Below, piece after piece: positions 8,076 through 18,916 of a DNA stretch of 64,000 bases. The position numbers and the translations under genes are program-made. Positions within the stretch are counted from its first letter, which is position 1; the number at the start of each line of letters is the position of its first letter. Source of the stretch: Sphaerisporangium viridialbum (GTDB lineage: Bacteria > Actinomycetota > Actinomycetes > Streptosporangiales > Streptosporangiaceae); assembly GCF_049674955.1 (NCBI RefSeq), contig NZ_CP187232.1, forward strand, positions 496,001-560,000. The letters are read 5' to 3'. Below the pieces are notes generated by a model. The model made no database searches and was not told the origin of the DNA. It saw only the letters and a program-made list of their open reading frames with translations.

Positions 8076-9791
8076 ATGCGGTTCATCGAGGCGGGCGACG
8101 TACGGCTGGCGCTCTACGAGGAGGGTGACCCGGCGAAGCCCACGCTGCTGCTCGTCCACGGGTACCCCGACACCCACCGGGTGTGGGACGAGGTCGCCGG
8201 CCTGCTCGCGGCGGACTTCCACGTCGTCCGGTACGACGTGCGGGGAGCGGGCCGCTCGTCGGCCCCGCGCGACACCCGCGGCTACACCCTCGACCGCCTG
8301 GTGGACGACCTCGCCGGGGTGCTCGACGCGATCGGCAAGGACACCGTGCACCTGGCCGGCCACGACTGGGGGTCCATCCAGGGATGGGAGGCCGCGCGGC
8401 GGTTCCCCCGCAGATTCGCCTCGTTCACGTCCCTTGGCGGTCCCGGCCTGCACCAGTGGGCCGACTTCATGAGGAACGCCGGCAGGCGCGAGGTCGCCGG
8501 GCAGGCGCTGCGGTCCTGGTACATGGCCGCGTTCCAGGCGCCGGGGGTGCCCGAGCTGGCCTGGCGCACGGTGATGCCCCGGGCGCTCGCCCGCGTCATG
8601 CGGCTGTCGGAAGGCATCGCGCCGCGTGACGGGCACCCGGCGGACACGCTGGTCCGGGACGGGACGAACGGGGTCAACCTCTACCGGGCGAACATGTTCA
8701 CCGCGCGCGACCTCGTGCCCGAGCCGTACGTCGAGGTCCCGCTACAGCTCATCGAGGCCGAGAAGGACGTGTTCGTCGCGCCGCGCCTGCTCGCGTCCCT
8801 GCACCGCTGGGTGCCGCGCATGTGGCACCGTACGATCCCGGCCGGGCACTGGGCGCAGCGCGGCAGCCCGGGGACGGTCGCCCGCATGATCGGCGAGTTC
8901 GCCCGCCACATCGAGTACGGCACCGAGCCCTCCCGCGAGCTCCGGCGCGCGCGCGTCGCCGGGGTGCGCGGGCCGTACGACGACAGGCTCGTGGTGGTCA
9001 CGGGTGCGGGAAGCGGCATCGGCAGGGCCACGGCCCGCGCCTTCGCCGCCCACGGCGCCGAGGTGGTCTGCGCGGACCTCGACCTCGACGCCGCCCGCCG
9101 TACGGCCGCCGAGATCGAGCGCCTCTACGGGACCGCCCACGCCCACCAGGTCGACGTCTCCCGCGCGGAGGACATGGAACGGTTCGCCCAGGCAGTGCGG
9201 GACGGGCACGGCGTCCCTGACATCGTGGTCAACAACGCGGGCATCGCCGTCACCGGCCCCTTCCTGGACCACGAGCTCGGCGACTGGGAGCGGACCATCG
9301 GCGTCAACCTCTGGGGCGTCGTCCACGGATGCCGCCTGTTCGGGCGGCAGATGGTCGAGCGCGGGGAAGGCGGTAACATCGTCAACGTCGCCTCGCTCGC
9401 CGCCTTCATGCCGTCGCGGCTGCTGCCCGCGTACTCGACGTCCAAGGCGGCGGTGAAGATGCTCAGCGACTGCCTGCGCGCCGAGCTGGCGGGCAAGGGC
9501 GTCGGCGTGAGCGTGATCTGCCCGGGGTTCGTCTCCACCGCGATCGCGAGCAACGCGACGTACCGAGGGGGAGACCGGTCGCTGAGCGAGTCGGCGCTCC
9601 AGCGGCGCGCGTACCCGCCGGAGCGGGTCGCGGCGCACATCCTGCGGGCCGTCCACCGCGACACCGCGGTCGTGCCGGTGAACGCGGAGGGCAAGATAGG
9701 GTACGCGCTGTCGCGCCTGTCTCCGGGATTGATGCGGGGGCTCGCCCGAATTGCGGCTTCCGATATAGGACGACTGGCCGGGAAGGACTGA
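8076..9791 (+). CDS. epoxide hydrolase-like alpha/beta hydrolase fused to a short-chain dehydrogenase (EphD-like)
   Basis: 571 residues in two enzymes. Residues ~1-290 are an alpha/beta hydrolase with HGYPDTHRVW and the epoxide-hydrolase-type nucleophile motif HDWG (Asp97). Residues ~300-570 are a classical SDR with the TGAGSGIG nucleotide-binding loop (~308), NNAG (~385) and the catalytic YSTSK (~453). The same fusion and length are known for mycobacterial EphD (Rv2214c), which acts on lipid epoxides; the substrate here is unknown because these organisms are not expected to make mycolates. The ATG at 8076 is preceded by GGAG at good spacing. Probable operon with the TetR gene 23 bp downstream. 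Confidence 0.9.
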   Translation: MRFIEAGDVRLALYEEGDPAKPTLLLVHGYPDTHRVWDEVAGLLAADFHVVRYDVRGAGRSSAPRDTRGYTLDRLVDDLAGVLDAIGKDTVHLAGHDWGSIQGWEAARRFPRRFASFTSLGGPGLHQWADFMRNAGRREVAGQALRSWYMAAFQAPGVPELAWRTVMPRALARVMRLSEGIAPRDGHPADTLVRDGTNGVNLYRANMFTARDLVPEPYVEVPLQLIEAEKDVFVAPRLLASLHRWVPRMWHRTIPAGHWAQRGSPGTVARMIGEFARHIEYGTEPSRELRRARVAGVRGPYDDRLVVVTGAGSGIGRATARAFAAHGAEVVCADLDLDAARRTAAEIERLYGTAHAHQVDVSRAEDMERFAQAVRDGHGVPDIVVNNAGIAVTGPFLDHELGDWERTIGVNLWGVVHGCRLFGRQMVERGEGGNIVNVASLAAFMPSRLLPAYSTSKAAVKMLSDCLRAELAGKGVGVSVICPGFVSTAIASNATYRGGDRSLSESALQRRAYPPERVAAHILRAVHRDTAVVPVNAEGKIGYALSRLSPGLMRGLARIAASDIGRLAGKD

Positions 9792-9814
9792 CCGCTGGAC
9801 ATCGAGGGGGCAAT

Positions 9815-10588
9815 ATGAATTCCGTGTCCAGCTCGCCCACTGATCACTGTGACGACGAACAGCCTCCGCTGCGCCGCAAGCCCTCCCAGCGCCGCAGTGC
9901 GCGGCGCGTCGAGCGCATGCTCGACGCGTGCGCCGAGCTGCTCGACGAGATCGGCTACGACGCCCTCTCGACCACGCGCATAGCCGAGCGGGCCGACGTC
10001 GCGATCGGCTCCGTTTACCAGTTCTTCCCCGACAAGCGGGCGATCACCCAGGCGCTCACCCAGCGCAACGTGGAGCTGTTCATCGCCCGCGTCGGCAGGC
10101 GCTTCATGACCGAGGACTACCCCGGCTGGTGGCACGCGGTCGACGCCATCATCGGCGAGTACGTCGACATGCACAGGACCGTTCCAGGCTTCCGCTCGCT
10201 GCGCTTCGGCGACGCCGTCGACCTCAACCTGCTCGACTCGGTCTCGGAGAACAACACCGTGATCGCCGGTCGGCTCCGCGGCCTGCTCCTTGCGGAGTTC
10301 GGCATGGCCGACAGCGAGGAGCTCGACCTGAGCCTCACCGTCGCGGTCGAGGCGGGTGGCGCGGTGCTCGCGCTGGCGTTCCGCCGCGACCCGATGGGAT
10401 GGCCGCCGCTGGTCGACGAGGCCAAGCGGCTGATCCGCGAATACCTTTCGAGCCAGCTCCGCCGCACGCAGTCGGGCCTCAAGGGTCGCCGCACCTCCGA
10501 GGACCAGCCACAGGCCACGACGTCGGAGAGCCCCGCGGGCCCTCAGGCGTCCGCCGCCTCCCACGCCGGCCCGGCCGGCCGGCTATGA
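9815..10588 (+). CDS. TetR-family transcriptional regulator
   Basis: 257 residues. The N-terminal helix-turn-helix is evident in RMLDACAELLDEIGYDALSTTRIAERADVAIGSVYQFFPDKRAI, the canonical TetR signature. The rest is the ligand-binding domain, and the last ~40 residues are a low-complexity tail. GAGGGGG sits four bases before the ATG. It follows the hydrolase/SDR gene by 23 bp and probably controls it through the palindrome at 8031. Its tail overlaps the end of the convergent AraC gene by a few bases. Confidence 0.9.
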   Translation: MNSVSSSPTDHCDDEQPPLRRKPSQRRSARRVERMLDACAELLDEIGYDALSTTRIAERADVAIGSVYQFFPDKRAITQALTQRNVELFIARVGRRFMTEDYPGWWHAVDAIIGEYVDMHRTVPGFRSLRFGDAVDLNLLDSVSENNTVIAGRLRGLLLAEFGMADSEELDLSLTVAVEAGGAVLALAFRRDPMGWPPLVDEAKRLIREYLSSQLRRTQSGLKGRRTSEDQPQATTSESPAGPQASAASHAGPAGRL

Positions 10589-11548
10589 GCCTGCCGGTGC
10601 CGGCTCGGGTCGCCCCTGGCGGCGGTACCTGCCGGGGGCTGTGCCGTACTCCCGCTTGAAGGCGTTGGCGAACGCGAACTCCGAGGTGTAGCCGACCCGT
10701 TCCGCCACCGCGTTGAGCGGCGCGTCGGAGTCGCGCAGGAGGCGTGCCGCGGTGGTCATGCGCCACCAGGTCAGGTAGGTCAGCGGCGGCTGCCCGACCA
10801 GCGTGGTGAACCGGCGCGAGAAGGCCGCCCGCGACAGCCCGGCCCGCGCGCCGAGCCCCTCGACCGTCCACGGGTGCGCGGGGTCGTTGTGGATGTCGTG
10901 CAGCGCGGCGCTGACCGCGGCATCGTTGAGCGCCGCCGCCCAGCCGGTGGCCGTGCCGTGGAGAGGCTGCTCGTCGAACCACGCCCGCAGGATGAACAGC
11001 AGCAGCATGTCGAGCAGGGCGGGCACGACCGCGTCCGCTCCCAGGCGCACGGTGGACAGCTCGCCGCCCAGCAGGTCGACGGCGGCGCGCAGCTCGGGGT
11101 GGCGCCCGAGGCGGGCCGGCAGGTGGACGATCTCCGGCAGGTCGGCGAGCAGCGGGTGGGCCCGCGCGGGGTCGAGCTGGTAGGCCCCGCAGAGGGTGAC
11201 CGTGACGGCGGCCGAGCCGTCCTCGCGGGGCCGGCCCGCGGGCGGGGCGGCGTAGCGCCGCTCGAAGCCGGAGTCCTGCGGGTCGCAGGTGGCTTCGGCG
11301 ATCGGCGTGGTGAGGCTGTCGGCCAGTGCGTGCCCGCGCCCGTAGGGCATGAACACCACGTCGCCGACGCTCAGCGCGATCGGGGCGCCGTCCACGGGGA
11401 TCAGCCAGCACGACCCTTGCAGGACCACCTGGAACCCGGCCCCGAGGGCGGGGTGATAGCGCCGGCCCCAGGGAGCGTGCCATTCGACGAGCGCCGAGCG
11501 GGGCTCGCCGGTGCGCATGGTGGCGATCACGTCGCTCAGCACGTCCAT
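10583..11548 (-). CDS. AraC-family transcriptional regulator with cupin sensor domain
   Basis: 321 residues. The first ~190 residues form a cupin-type ligand domain (ALVEWHAPWGRRYHPALGAGFQVVLQGSCWL). The C-terminus has the two helix-turn-helix motifs of AraC (GLGARAGLSRAAFSRRFTTLVGQ and VAERVGYTSEFAFANAFKREYG). The ATG at 11548 is preferred because the extra 30 residues upstream do not belong to the family; no clear Shine-Dalgarno is present. It is transcribed divergently from the DUF6069 membrane protein across ~180 bp, a common regulator-target arrangement. Confidence 0.9.
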   Translation of the reverse strand: MDVLSDVIATMRTGEPRSALVEWHAPWGRRYHPALGAGFQVVLQGSCWLIPVDGAPIALSVGDVVFMPYGRGHALADSLTTPIAEATCDPQDSGFERRYAAPPAGRPREDGSAAVTVTLCGAYQLDPARAHPLLADLPEIVHLPARLGRHPELRAAVDLLGGELSTVRLGADAVVPALLDMLLLFILRAWFDEQPLHGTATGWAAALNDAAVSAALHDIHNDPAHPWTVEGLGARAGLSRAAFSRRFTTLVGQPPLTYLTWWRMTTAARLLRDSDAPLNAVAERVGYTSEFAFANAFKREYGTAPGRYRRQGRPEPAPAGS

Positions 11549-11727
11549 CCGGCGAGCATATCTCCAGGCTGCTGCCTTTAAGACGATTGAGTATGAAATC
11601 AAGATAGACACGCATTGGATGTCTTCGCAGGTCACCATACGGTCGGATACGAGCGATCTTCCCCTCTCGCACTCGTGGCACGGCTCTGTCGGCCGGCTCG
11701 ACCCCTGACGATCTCAAGGAGCACTCC

Positions 11728-12168
11728 ATGACCACGGACACCCGCGCGCCCAAGCCGGCCACCGGCGGCACCCCCTCGTCCCTGCGGGTCAGGGCCATCG
11801 CCGTCGGCGGGGCGGTGCTGGCCACAGCCCTGCTCTGGCTGGTGGCCCAGATCCTCGGGATCGACCTGCGGGTCGACCCGCACAACGGCCAGCCCGCCGG
11901 TCCCGTCGGCCTGCCGAACGTGATCGGCTTCACGCTCGTCTTCTCCCTGCTCGGCTGGGGCGTGCTGGCCCTGTTGGAGCGGTACGCCCGCCGGGCCAGG
12001 ACCATCTGGACGGTGCTCGCCCTCGCGGTGCTGGCGATCTCCTTCGTCCCGGTGGCCTACGTCGAGGCCACCGCGGGCACCAGGACCATCCTGTCCCTGA
12101 TGCACCTCGCCCTGGCGTCCGTGCTGATCCCCCTGCTGCGGCGCGGCCCCGCCAAAAACCTGACCTGA
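11728..12168 (+). CDS. DUF6069-like four-helix membrane protein
   Basis: 146 residues with four predicted transmembrane helices (AIAVGGAVLATALLWLVAQ, FTLVFSLLGWGVLALL, IWTVLALAVLAISFVPVAY and a last helix ending LIPLL). Length and pattern match the actinobacterial DUF6069 family, whose function is unknown. The start has AAGGAGC upstream. As the divergent neighbour of the AraC regulator it is the likely target. Confidence 0.7.
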   Translation: MTTDTRAPKPATGGTPSSLRVRAIAVGGAVLATALLWLVAQILGIDLRVDPHNGQPAGPVGLPNVIGFTLVFSLLGWGVLALLERYARRARTIWTVLALAVLAISFVPVAYVEATAGTRTILSLMHLALASVLIPLLRRGPAKNLT

Positions 12169-12202
12169 ACCCCCACCGCGCCCGATGGGCCACAATGTTC
12201 GC

Positions 12203-13063
12203 GTGAGGCCCGCCGTCGCCGCTGCCATGTCGGTCGCCGCGCGCCACGGGGTGCGCGTCGCCGATCCGGTGGTGCTGAAGGACTCGTTCAGCATCCGGGT
12301 CCACCTGCGTCCCGCGCCGATCGTGGCGCGCGTCCCCACGGTCACGGCGCTCGGCCGTCCCCGCCCTGCGGAGGCGCTGGCGCGCGAGGTGTCCGTCGTC
12401 TCCTTCCTGTACGAGCGCGGGGTGCCGGTCGTCCCGGTGAGCGACCTGCTGCCGCCGGGGCCCTTCGAGCAGGACGGCTACGCGGTGTCCTTCTGGACCT
12501 ACGCCGAGCACGACGGCGACCGGCGCTACAAGCCCGCGGACGTGGGCCGGGCACTGGCGGAGCTGCACCAGGTCCTTCGCGAGTATCCCGGTGAGCTGCC
12601 CTATCTCGGCCCGGCGCTGGACGAGACGGCCTGCCTGCTCGACCGCCTGGGCCCGCTGCCGGGTGTCGACGCTGGAACGCTCGCCGGGCTGCGCGACGAC
12701 CTCGATCGGCTGGGCACCGAACTGCGCGCCGCGCCCGGTCCCGCGCAGGCCCTTCACGGTGACGCCCACCCAGGGAACCTCCTCGCCACCGCCCGCGGAC
12801 CGCTCTGGATCGACTTCGAGGAGACCTGCTCGGGCCCCGTCGGCTGGGACCTCGCGTGCCTGGTGAAGACGGGGCTGCTCGACGGGCCGGAGGCGCTCCG
12901 GGAGTACGGCGCGGACCCGGACGACCCGGGGCTGCAGTTGTTCCTCCGGGCACGGCGGTTGCAGGGTGCGTTGTGGATGCTCGCGAAGGGGCGGGCGTTT
13001 CCCGGGGAGGTCGCGCGGGTGGCGGCGGCGCTCGACCAGTGGCGTGCGGGCAGGGTCGGCTGA
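12203..13063 (+). CDS. aminoglycoside phosphotransferase-fold (APH) kinase
   Basis: About 286 residues. The kinase-like catalytic loop ALHGDAHPGNLL and the metal-binding IDFEET are both present, and the C-terminal half has WDLACLV typical of APH/choline-kinase-like proteins. It is likely an ATP-dependent small-molecule kinase; no resistance role can be inferred because the family is broad. The GTG at 12203 is preceded by CACAAT with six bases between, consistent with a leaderless mRNA; the ATG at 12185 would add six residues. Confidence 0.8.
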   Translation: MRPAVAAAMSVAARHGVRVADPVVLKDSFSIRVHLRPAPIVARVPTVTALGRPRPAEALAREVSVVSFLYERGVPVVPVSDLLPPGPFEQDGYAVSFWTYAEHDGDRRYKPADVGRALAELHQVLREYPGELPYLGPALDETACLLDRLGPLPGVDAGTLAGLRDDLDRLGTELRAAPGPAQALHGDAHPGNLLATARGPLWIDFEETCSGPVGWDLACLVKTGLLDGPEALREYGADPDDPGLQLFLRARRLQGALWMLAKGRAFPGEVARVAAALDQWRAGRVG

Positions 13064-13094
13064 CGGTGGGTATCCCCCGCAGGGGAGGAAACCG

Positions 13095-13937
13095 ATGAGC
13101 GTTATGAAGAGCGACATGCTGGCCGTGCCCGGTGCCCGCATCTACTACGAGGTGCGGGGGACCGGGCCGCTCCTGCTGGTGTCGCAGGGCGGGGAGGGCG
13201 ACGCCGGGCGCACGGGCGGCCTGGTCACGCGGCTCGCCGCCGACCACACGGTGGTGACCTATGACCGCCGGGGCCTGTCGCGGAGCAGGCCCGACGATCC
13301 GGCGGCCCCGCTGACGATGGAGACGCACGCCGACGACGCCCATCGCCTGCTGGCGGAGCTGACCACCGAGCCCGCGATCGTGTTCGGCTCCAGCTTCGGC
13401 GGCCTGGTCGGGCTCACGCTGACCGTCCGCCACCCGCGCCAGATCGGCACGCTGGTCACCCACGAGCCTCCCGCGGTCCGGCTCCTCCCCGAGGCCGCGC
13501 GGGAGGGCACGGAGCGCGTCCTCGACGAGCTGGAGGAGACCTATCACGACGAGGGGTGGGGCGCCGCCTTCAAGAAGCTGGCGGAGATCACCGGCTCAGG
13601 CTCCGAGGGAAGGGAGCCCGACGTCGAGCTGCCTCCGCCGCTCTCCAGGGAGCGCATCGCCAACATGAAGTTCTTCTTCACGTACGACATCCCGGCGATG
13701 CGCCGCTGCGAGGTGGGCGTCGCGGACGTCACCGCGCTGAGCGCCGCGCGGGTCCGCGTCGTGCCGGCGGCGGGACGTACGACCTCGCGGGGGTTCTTCG
13801 ACTTCCAGTGCGTCCAGGAGCTGGCCCGCCATCTCGGAACCGCCGTGGCGGAGTTCCCCGGCGGGCACAACGGGCCCACGACCCACCCGAAGGCGTTCGC
13901 CGTACGGCTGCGCGAGGTCCTCGGCGAGCGTCCGTGA
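13095..13937 (+). CDS. alpha/beta hydrolase
   Basis: 280 residues with the alpha/beta-hydrolase landmarks: an oxyanion segment after LLLVSQGGEGDAGRTGG, YDRRGLSRSRP, the nucleophile elbow GSSFGG (Ser), and a late His in FPGGHNGP. The substrate is unknown. The ATG at 13095 follows a strong GGGGAGGAA. It is 31 bp downstream of the APH-like gene and probably cotranscribed with it. It ends 7 bp from the convergent small membrane protein. Confidence 0.85.
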   Translation: MSVMKSDMLAVPGARIYYEVRGTGPLLLVSQGGEGDAGRTGGLVTRLAADHTVVTYDRRGLSRSRPDDPAAPLTMETHADDAHRLLAELTTEPAIVFGSSFGGLVGLTLTVRHPRQIGTLVTHEPPAVRLLPEAAREGTERVLDELEETYHDEGWGAAFKKLAEITGSGSEGREPDVELPPPLSRERIANMKFFFTYDIPAMRRCEVGVADVTALSAARVRVVPAAGRTTSRGFFDFQCVQELARHLGTAVAEFPGGHNGPTTHPKAFAVRLREVLGERP

Positions 13938-13944
13938 GGCGGGG

Positions 13945-14280
13945 CTACTCCTGGTCGTGCGGCGCGATGGCCGGGTCGGTCTCCTGCTCGGGCGACGTCA
14001 CGCCTGTGGGAGGCGGGTCCACGTGCCTCTCCGACTTCGCCTGCGGCGGCAGGTGGGCCGGGTCGTCGGAAGTTCCGGCGACCGGCGGCATGCACGGCGT
14101 GGACACCTGCCGGACGACCTGCCGGGCCGCCTGGAGCTCAGCTCGTAACCTGACGAGCTCCTGGCGCTGCTGGGCGGCGGTCTCCAGCCGGGCACTGGTG
14201 TATCCGAGGGTTCCCGGGACGATCGCGGCGAGCACGGCGGCACAGGCGAGGGCGAAGGTCGTCTGCCAGGACATGTCCAT
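13945..14280 (-). CDS. small single-pass membrane protein of unknown function
   Basis: 111 residues: one N-terminal hydrophobic helix (TTFALACAAVLAAIVPGTLGY), a short basic/amphipathic coiled segment (ARLETAAQQRQELVRLRAELQAARQ), then a proline-rich charged tail. No family recognised. The ATG at 14280 is supported by GAGGAGC four bases upstream; a longer reading frame has no such site. The non-coding ~160 bp to the divergent gene at 14441 holds that gene's promoter. Confidence 0.65.
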   Translation of the reverse strand: MDMSWQTTFALACAAVLAAIVPGTLGYTSARLETAAQQRQELVRLRAELQAARQVVRQVSTPCMPPVAGTSDDPAHLPPQAKSERHVDPPPTGVTSPEQETDPAIAPHDQE

Positions 14281-14428
14281 CGCAGCTCCTCGAACGGCGT
14301 TTGTGACCTTCCAGGCGGAGCGAATATGCCCACTCGCCTCGGGCGACACGCGGAGCGTAGTCAAACATGTGCGAATCAGTACCGGAGCAATGCCTGCTGT
14401 TGTCCGCGCATAGTTGAGCGGCGCTCGG

Positions 14429-14434
14429 TAATCT
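14429..14434 (+). promoter_or_regulatory. -10 element of a probable leaderless transcript
   Basis: TAATCT ends exactly six bases before the GTG start at 14441, the distance expected if transcription begins at the start codon. No Shine-Dalgarno is present. Confidence 0.55.
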
Positions 14435-14440
14435 CGTCTT

Positions 14441-14983
14441 GTGGCACATGTGACGCGTGGGCAGCTTGATCGGCTGCTCGAACAGGCGCTCCTGCACGAC
14501 GATCACGGGGCTCTCGCCGGGAGGCTCGACGATCTGGCGCGCGGCTACGCGTCCGGTGAGGTGTCCCGTGCCGCGATCCTGGTGCTGGCCGCCGAGGAGT
14601 GGCGGCAGGCGGGCCAGCCGGCGAGGGCTCTCGAATGCTTCCAGCGGGCGCTGGACGACGGGGGTGAGGTGAGCGTCGATCCACGGGCCGGCATCGCCGA
14701 CACCCTGTTCGAGCTCGACCGCCCCACCGAGGCCCAGGAGCTGGTCGAGTCCATCAAGGCGGACGGGAGGGTCGATCCCAGCACCGCCCTGCACGTCGCC
14801 GAGACCCTGCTGGCCTACGGCGACCTCAACGGGGCGCACGAGTGGGCCACCGAGGGGGTGCTCGCCGGCGAAGGCGCGGGCGGCGGCACGCGCGAGGCGC
14901 TCCTGCGTACGCGCTACCGCATCCGCGTCGACCTCGGCCTCCCAGAGGACGACATCGACGCGCTCCTCGACGTCTCCCGCTGA
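14441..14983 (+). CDS. tetratricopeptide-like hypothetical protein
   Basis: 180 residues, all helical, with TPR-like periodicity (AILVLAAEEWRQAGQPARALECFQRALDDG; ALHVAETLLAYGDLNGAHEWATEGV). It is likely a cytoplasmic scaffold or interaction protein; no partner is evident. The GTG start appears leaderless (see the -10 element). A hairpin follows 10 bp after the stop. Confidence 0.65.
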   Translation: MAHVTRGQLDRLLEQALLHDDHGALAGRLDDLARGYASGEVSRAAILVLAAEEWRQAGQPARALECFQRALDDGGEVSVDPRAGIADTLFELDRPTEAQELVESIKADGRVDPSTALHVAETLLAYGDLNGAHEWATEGVLAGEGAGGGTREALLRTRYRIRVDLGLPEDDIDALLDVSR

Positions 14984-14992
14984 GCCCCACGA

Positions 14993-15027
14993 GACGGCCC
15001 GCTTTAAACGAAGGCCGCAGGGCCGTC
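14993..15027 (+). terminator. hairpin after the TPR-like gene
   Basis: GACGGCCC and GGGCCGTC form 8-bp arms around a 19-base loop, followed by TTCGTGTG. The T-tract is weak, so it may be only a partial terminator. Confidence 0.4.
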
Positions 15028-15108
15028 TTCGTGTGAGGGGCCGCACGGGCCGTGACCCCCAAGTGCCACGGCCCGCACGGCGCTGGTGGCCGCCCTGAGG
15101 CGGGCGCG

Positions 15109-15744
15109 TCAGCGGACCCGCAGGTCCCTGAGCGACGTGCCGAGGGAGGGGATCTCGGCGGTGACCACGGTGCCGTCGTTGCCCGGGTCCACGAGGACGG
15201 GGGTCTGCGGCTCGACGGGCAGCACGAGGACGTCCGGCGCGGCGCCCAGGCCGGGCGTGGAGTCCAGGCCGGGCGTGGAATCCAGACCCGGCGCCGGGTC
15301 CAGCCCCGGAGTGTTCAGCTCGGCGTCATCGCCCGGGACGGGCGGGTCCTCGCGACGGAGCACGTGCGAGAGGTCCCTGCCGCGGGCCACGTCGTAGACG
15401 TACTGCCCCCTCATGACGCGGGGGAGTCCGGTGCTCCGCACGATGGCGGGGAGGTCGGTCAGGCCGACCACCGTGGTGGTGCGGGTGGGCATGCCGGACG
15501 ACCGGCCGATCTGCTCGATGCCGAGCATCAGGTCGCCGCCGTCGCCGTAGCCGTCGCGACCGGCCACGCGCAGCGCCGGCAGCCTGAGCCCGTTGACGGT
15601 GTTCGGCGAGATGTCCGCGGGGGAGGTGAGCGGGCGGCTCTCGGCGGGCGTCGCGGCGAGCGCGCTGCCCATCCCTAGCCAGCCGGCGCCCGCCGTGACC
15701 GCGGCCACCGCGATGACCCCGCGGATACTGAGTGACGTACGCAT
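15109..15744 (-). CDS. secreted hypothetical protein with proline-rich repeats
   Basis: 211 residues. The N-terminus has a Sec signal (MRTSLSIRGVIAVAAVTAGAG...ALAATPA). The mature protein begins SRPLTSPADISPNTVNGLRLPAL and carries a linker of repeated PGLDxxPGLDST units (about residues 140-165) before an Asp/Val-rich tail. No family recognised. Its 5' leader is unusual: the GGGAG ribosome binding site lies inside one arm of a long inverted repeat (15750-15799), implying translational control. Confidence 0.65.
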   Translation of the reverse strand: MRTSLSIRGVIAVAAVTAGAGWLGMGSALAATPAESRPLTSPADISPNTVNGLRLPALRVAGRDGYGDGGDLMLGIEQIGRSSGMPTRTTTVVGLTDLPAIVRSTGLPRVMRGQYVYDVARGRDLSHVLRREDPPVPGDDAELNTPGLDPAPGLDSTPGLDSTPGLGAAPDVLVLPVEPQTPVLVDPGNDGTVVTAEIPSLGTSLRDLRVR

Positions 15745-15749
15745 GAAGA

Positions 15750-15799
15750 CTCCCTGACTACTTCCAGTGCTTTGACGAGGACTGAAAGTAGTCAGGGAG
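15750..15799 (-). promoter_or_regulatory. long inverted repeat that sequesters the ribosome binding site of the secreted-protein gene
   Basis: Two 19-base arms with a single mismatch (CTCCCTGACTACTTCCAGT and ACTGAAAGTAGTCAGGGAG) flank a 12-base loop. In the minus-strand transcript the downstream arm ends with GGGAG, the only Shine-Dalgarno candidate, six bases from the ATG. The hairpin would hide it. It could also act as a DNA operator or as a terminator for upstream transcription from clpB, though no T-tract follows. Confidence 0.7.
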
Positions 15800-15841
15800 C
15801 TTCGCCGTCGGCGGGTCGTTAACCCAATGCTGGCGAATTCC

Positions 15842-18421
<2,580 letters not shown>

Positions 18422-18548
18422 GGTTCCTCGCCTTTCTCGCATGGCGGCCGGCCGGGTGCTCGCCGGGCGGCCGGTGCCGCGCCGCTTCGCTATATGTGCG
18501 CCGCAGACCCCGGCGCGGGACGCGCCCGGGGGCTCGGCGTGGGTGCCC

Positions 18549-18896
18549 TCACGCGGGGGGAAGCTGGTACTGGATCAGTGCTCTGATCATCGTCATCTCG
18601 CCCCGCAGGCGGCTGAGCTCCTCGCGCATGCGGAGGTTCTCGGTCTCGAGGGCCAGGATGCGCTTGATGCCCGCGAGGTTGATGCCCTCCTCCTGGGAGA
18701 GCCGCTGGACCTCGCGCAGCATCACTATGTCGCGCGTGGAGTAGAGCCGGCCACGGCCGGCCGTACGGCCTGGGCTGACCAGGCCGAGACGGTCGTACTG
18801 CCGGAGTGTCTGCGGATGCAGCCCGGAAAGCTGGGCGGCGACCGAGATGACGTACACGGGAGTGTCGTCGGACAGGTCGAAGTAGTTGGCGTCCAT
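18549..18896 (-). CDS. hspR: heat-shock repressor HspR (MerR family)
   Basis: 115 residues. MerR-type HTH with VYVISVAAQLSGLHPQTLRQYDRLGLVSPGRTAGRGRLYSTRDIVML, followed by a short coiled coil (LALETENLRMREELSRLRGEM). HspR binds HAIR inverted repeats with DnaK as corepressor and controls the dnaK operon and clpB. It is the fourth gene of the cluster, 20 bp after dnaJ. The two HAIR sites in front of dnaK (22699 and 22750) are its expected targets. Confidence 0.96.
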   Translation of the reverse strand: MDANYFDLSDDTPVYVISVAAQLSGLHPQTLRQYDRLGLVSPGRTAGRGRLYSTRDIVMLREVQRLSQEEGINLAGIKRILALETENLRMREELSRLRGEMTMIRALIQYQLPPA

Positions 18897-18916
18897 CGGC
18901 GTCGCCTCCCTTCGGG

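Noticed and set aside
8076..9791. Two separate genes (hydrolase and dehydrogenase) joined by a sequencing error
   Set aside because: The frame is continuous with a plausible linker, and the same fusion and length are known from mycobacterial EphD.
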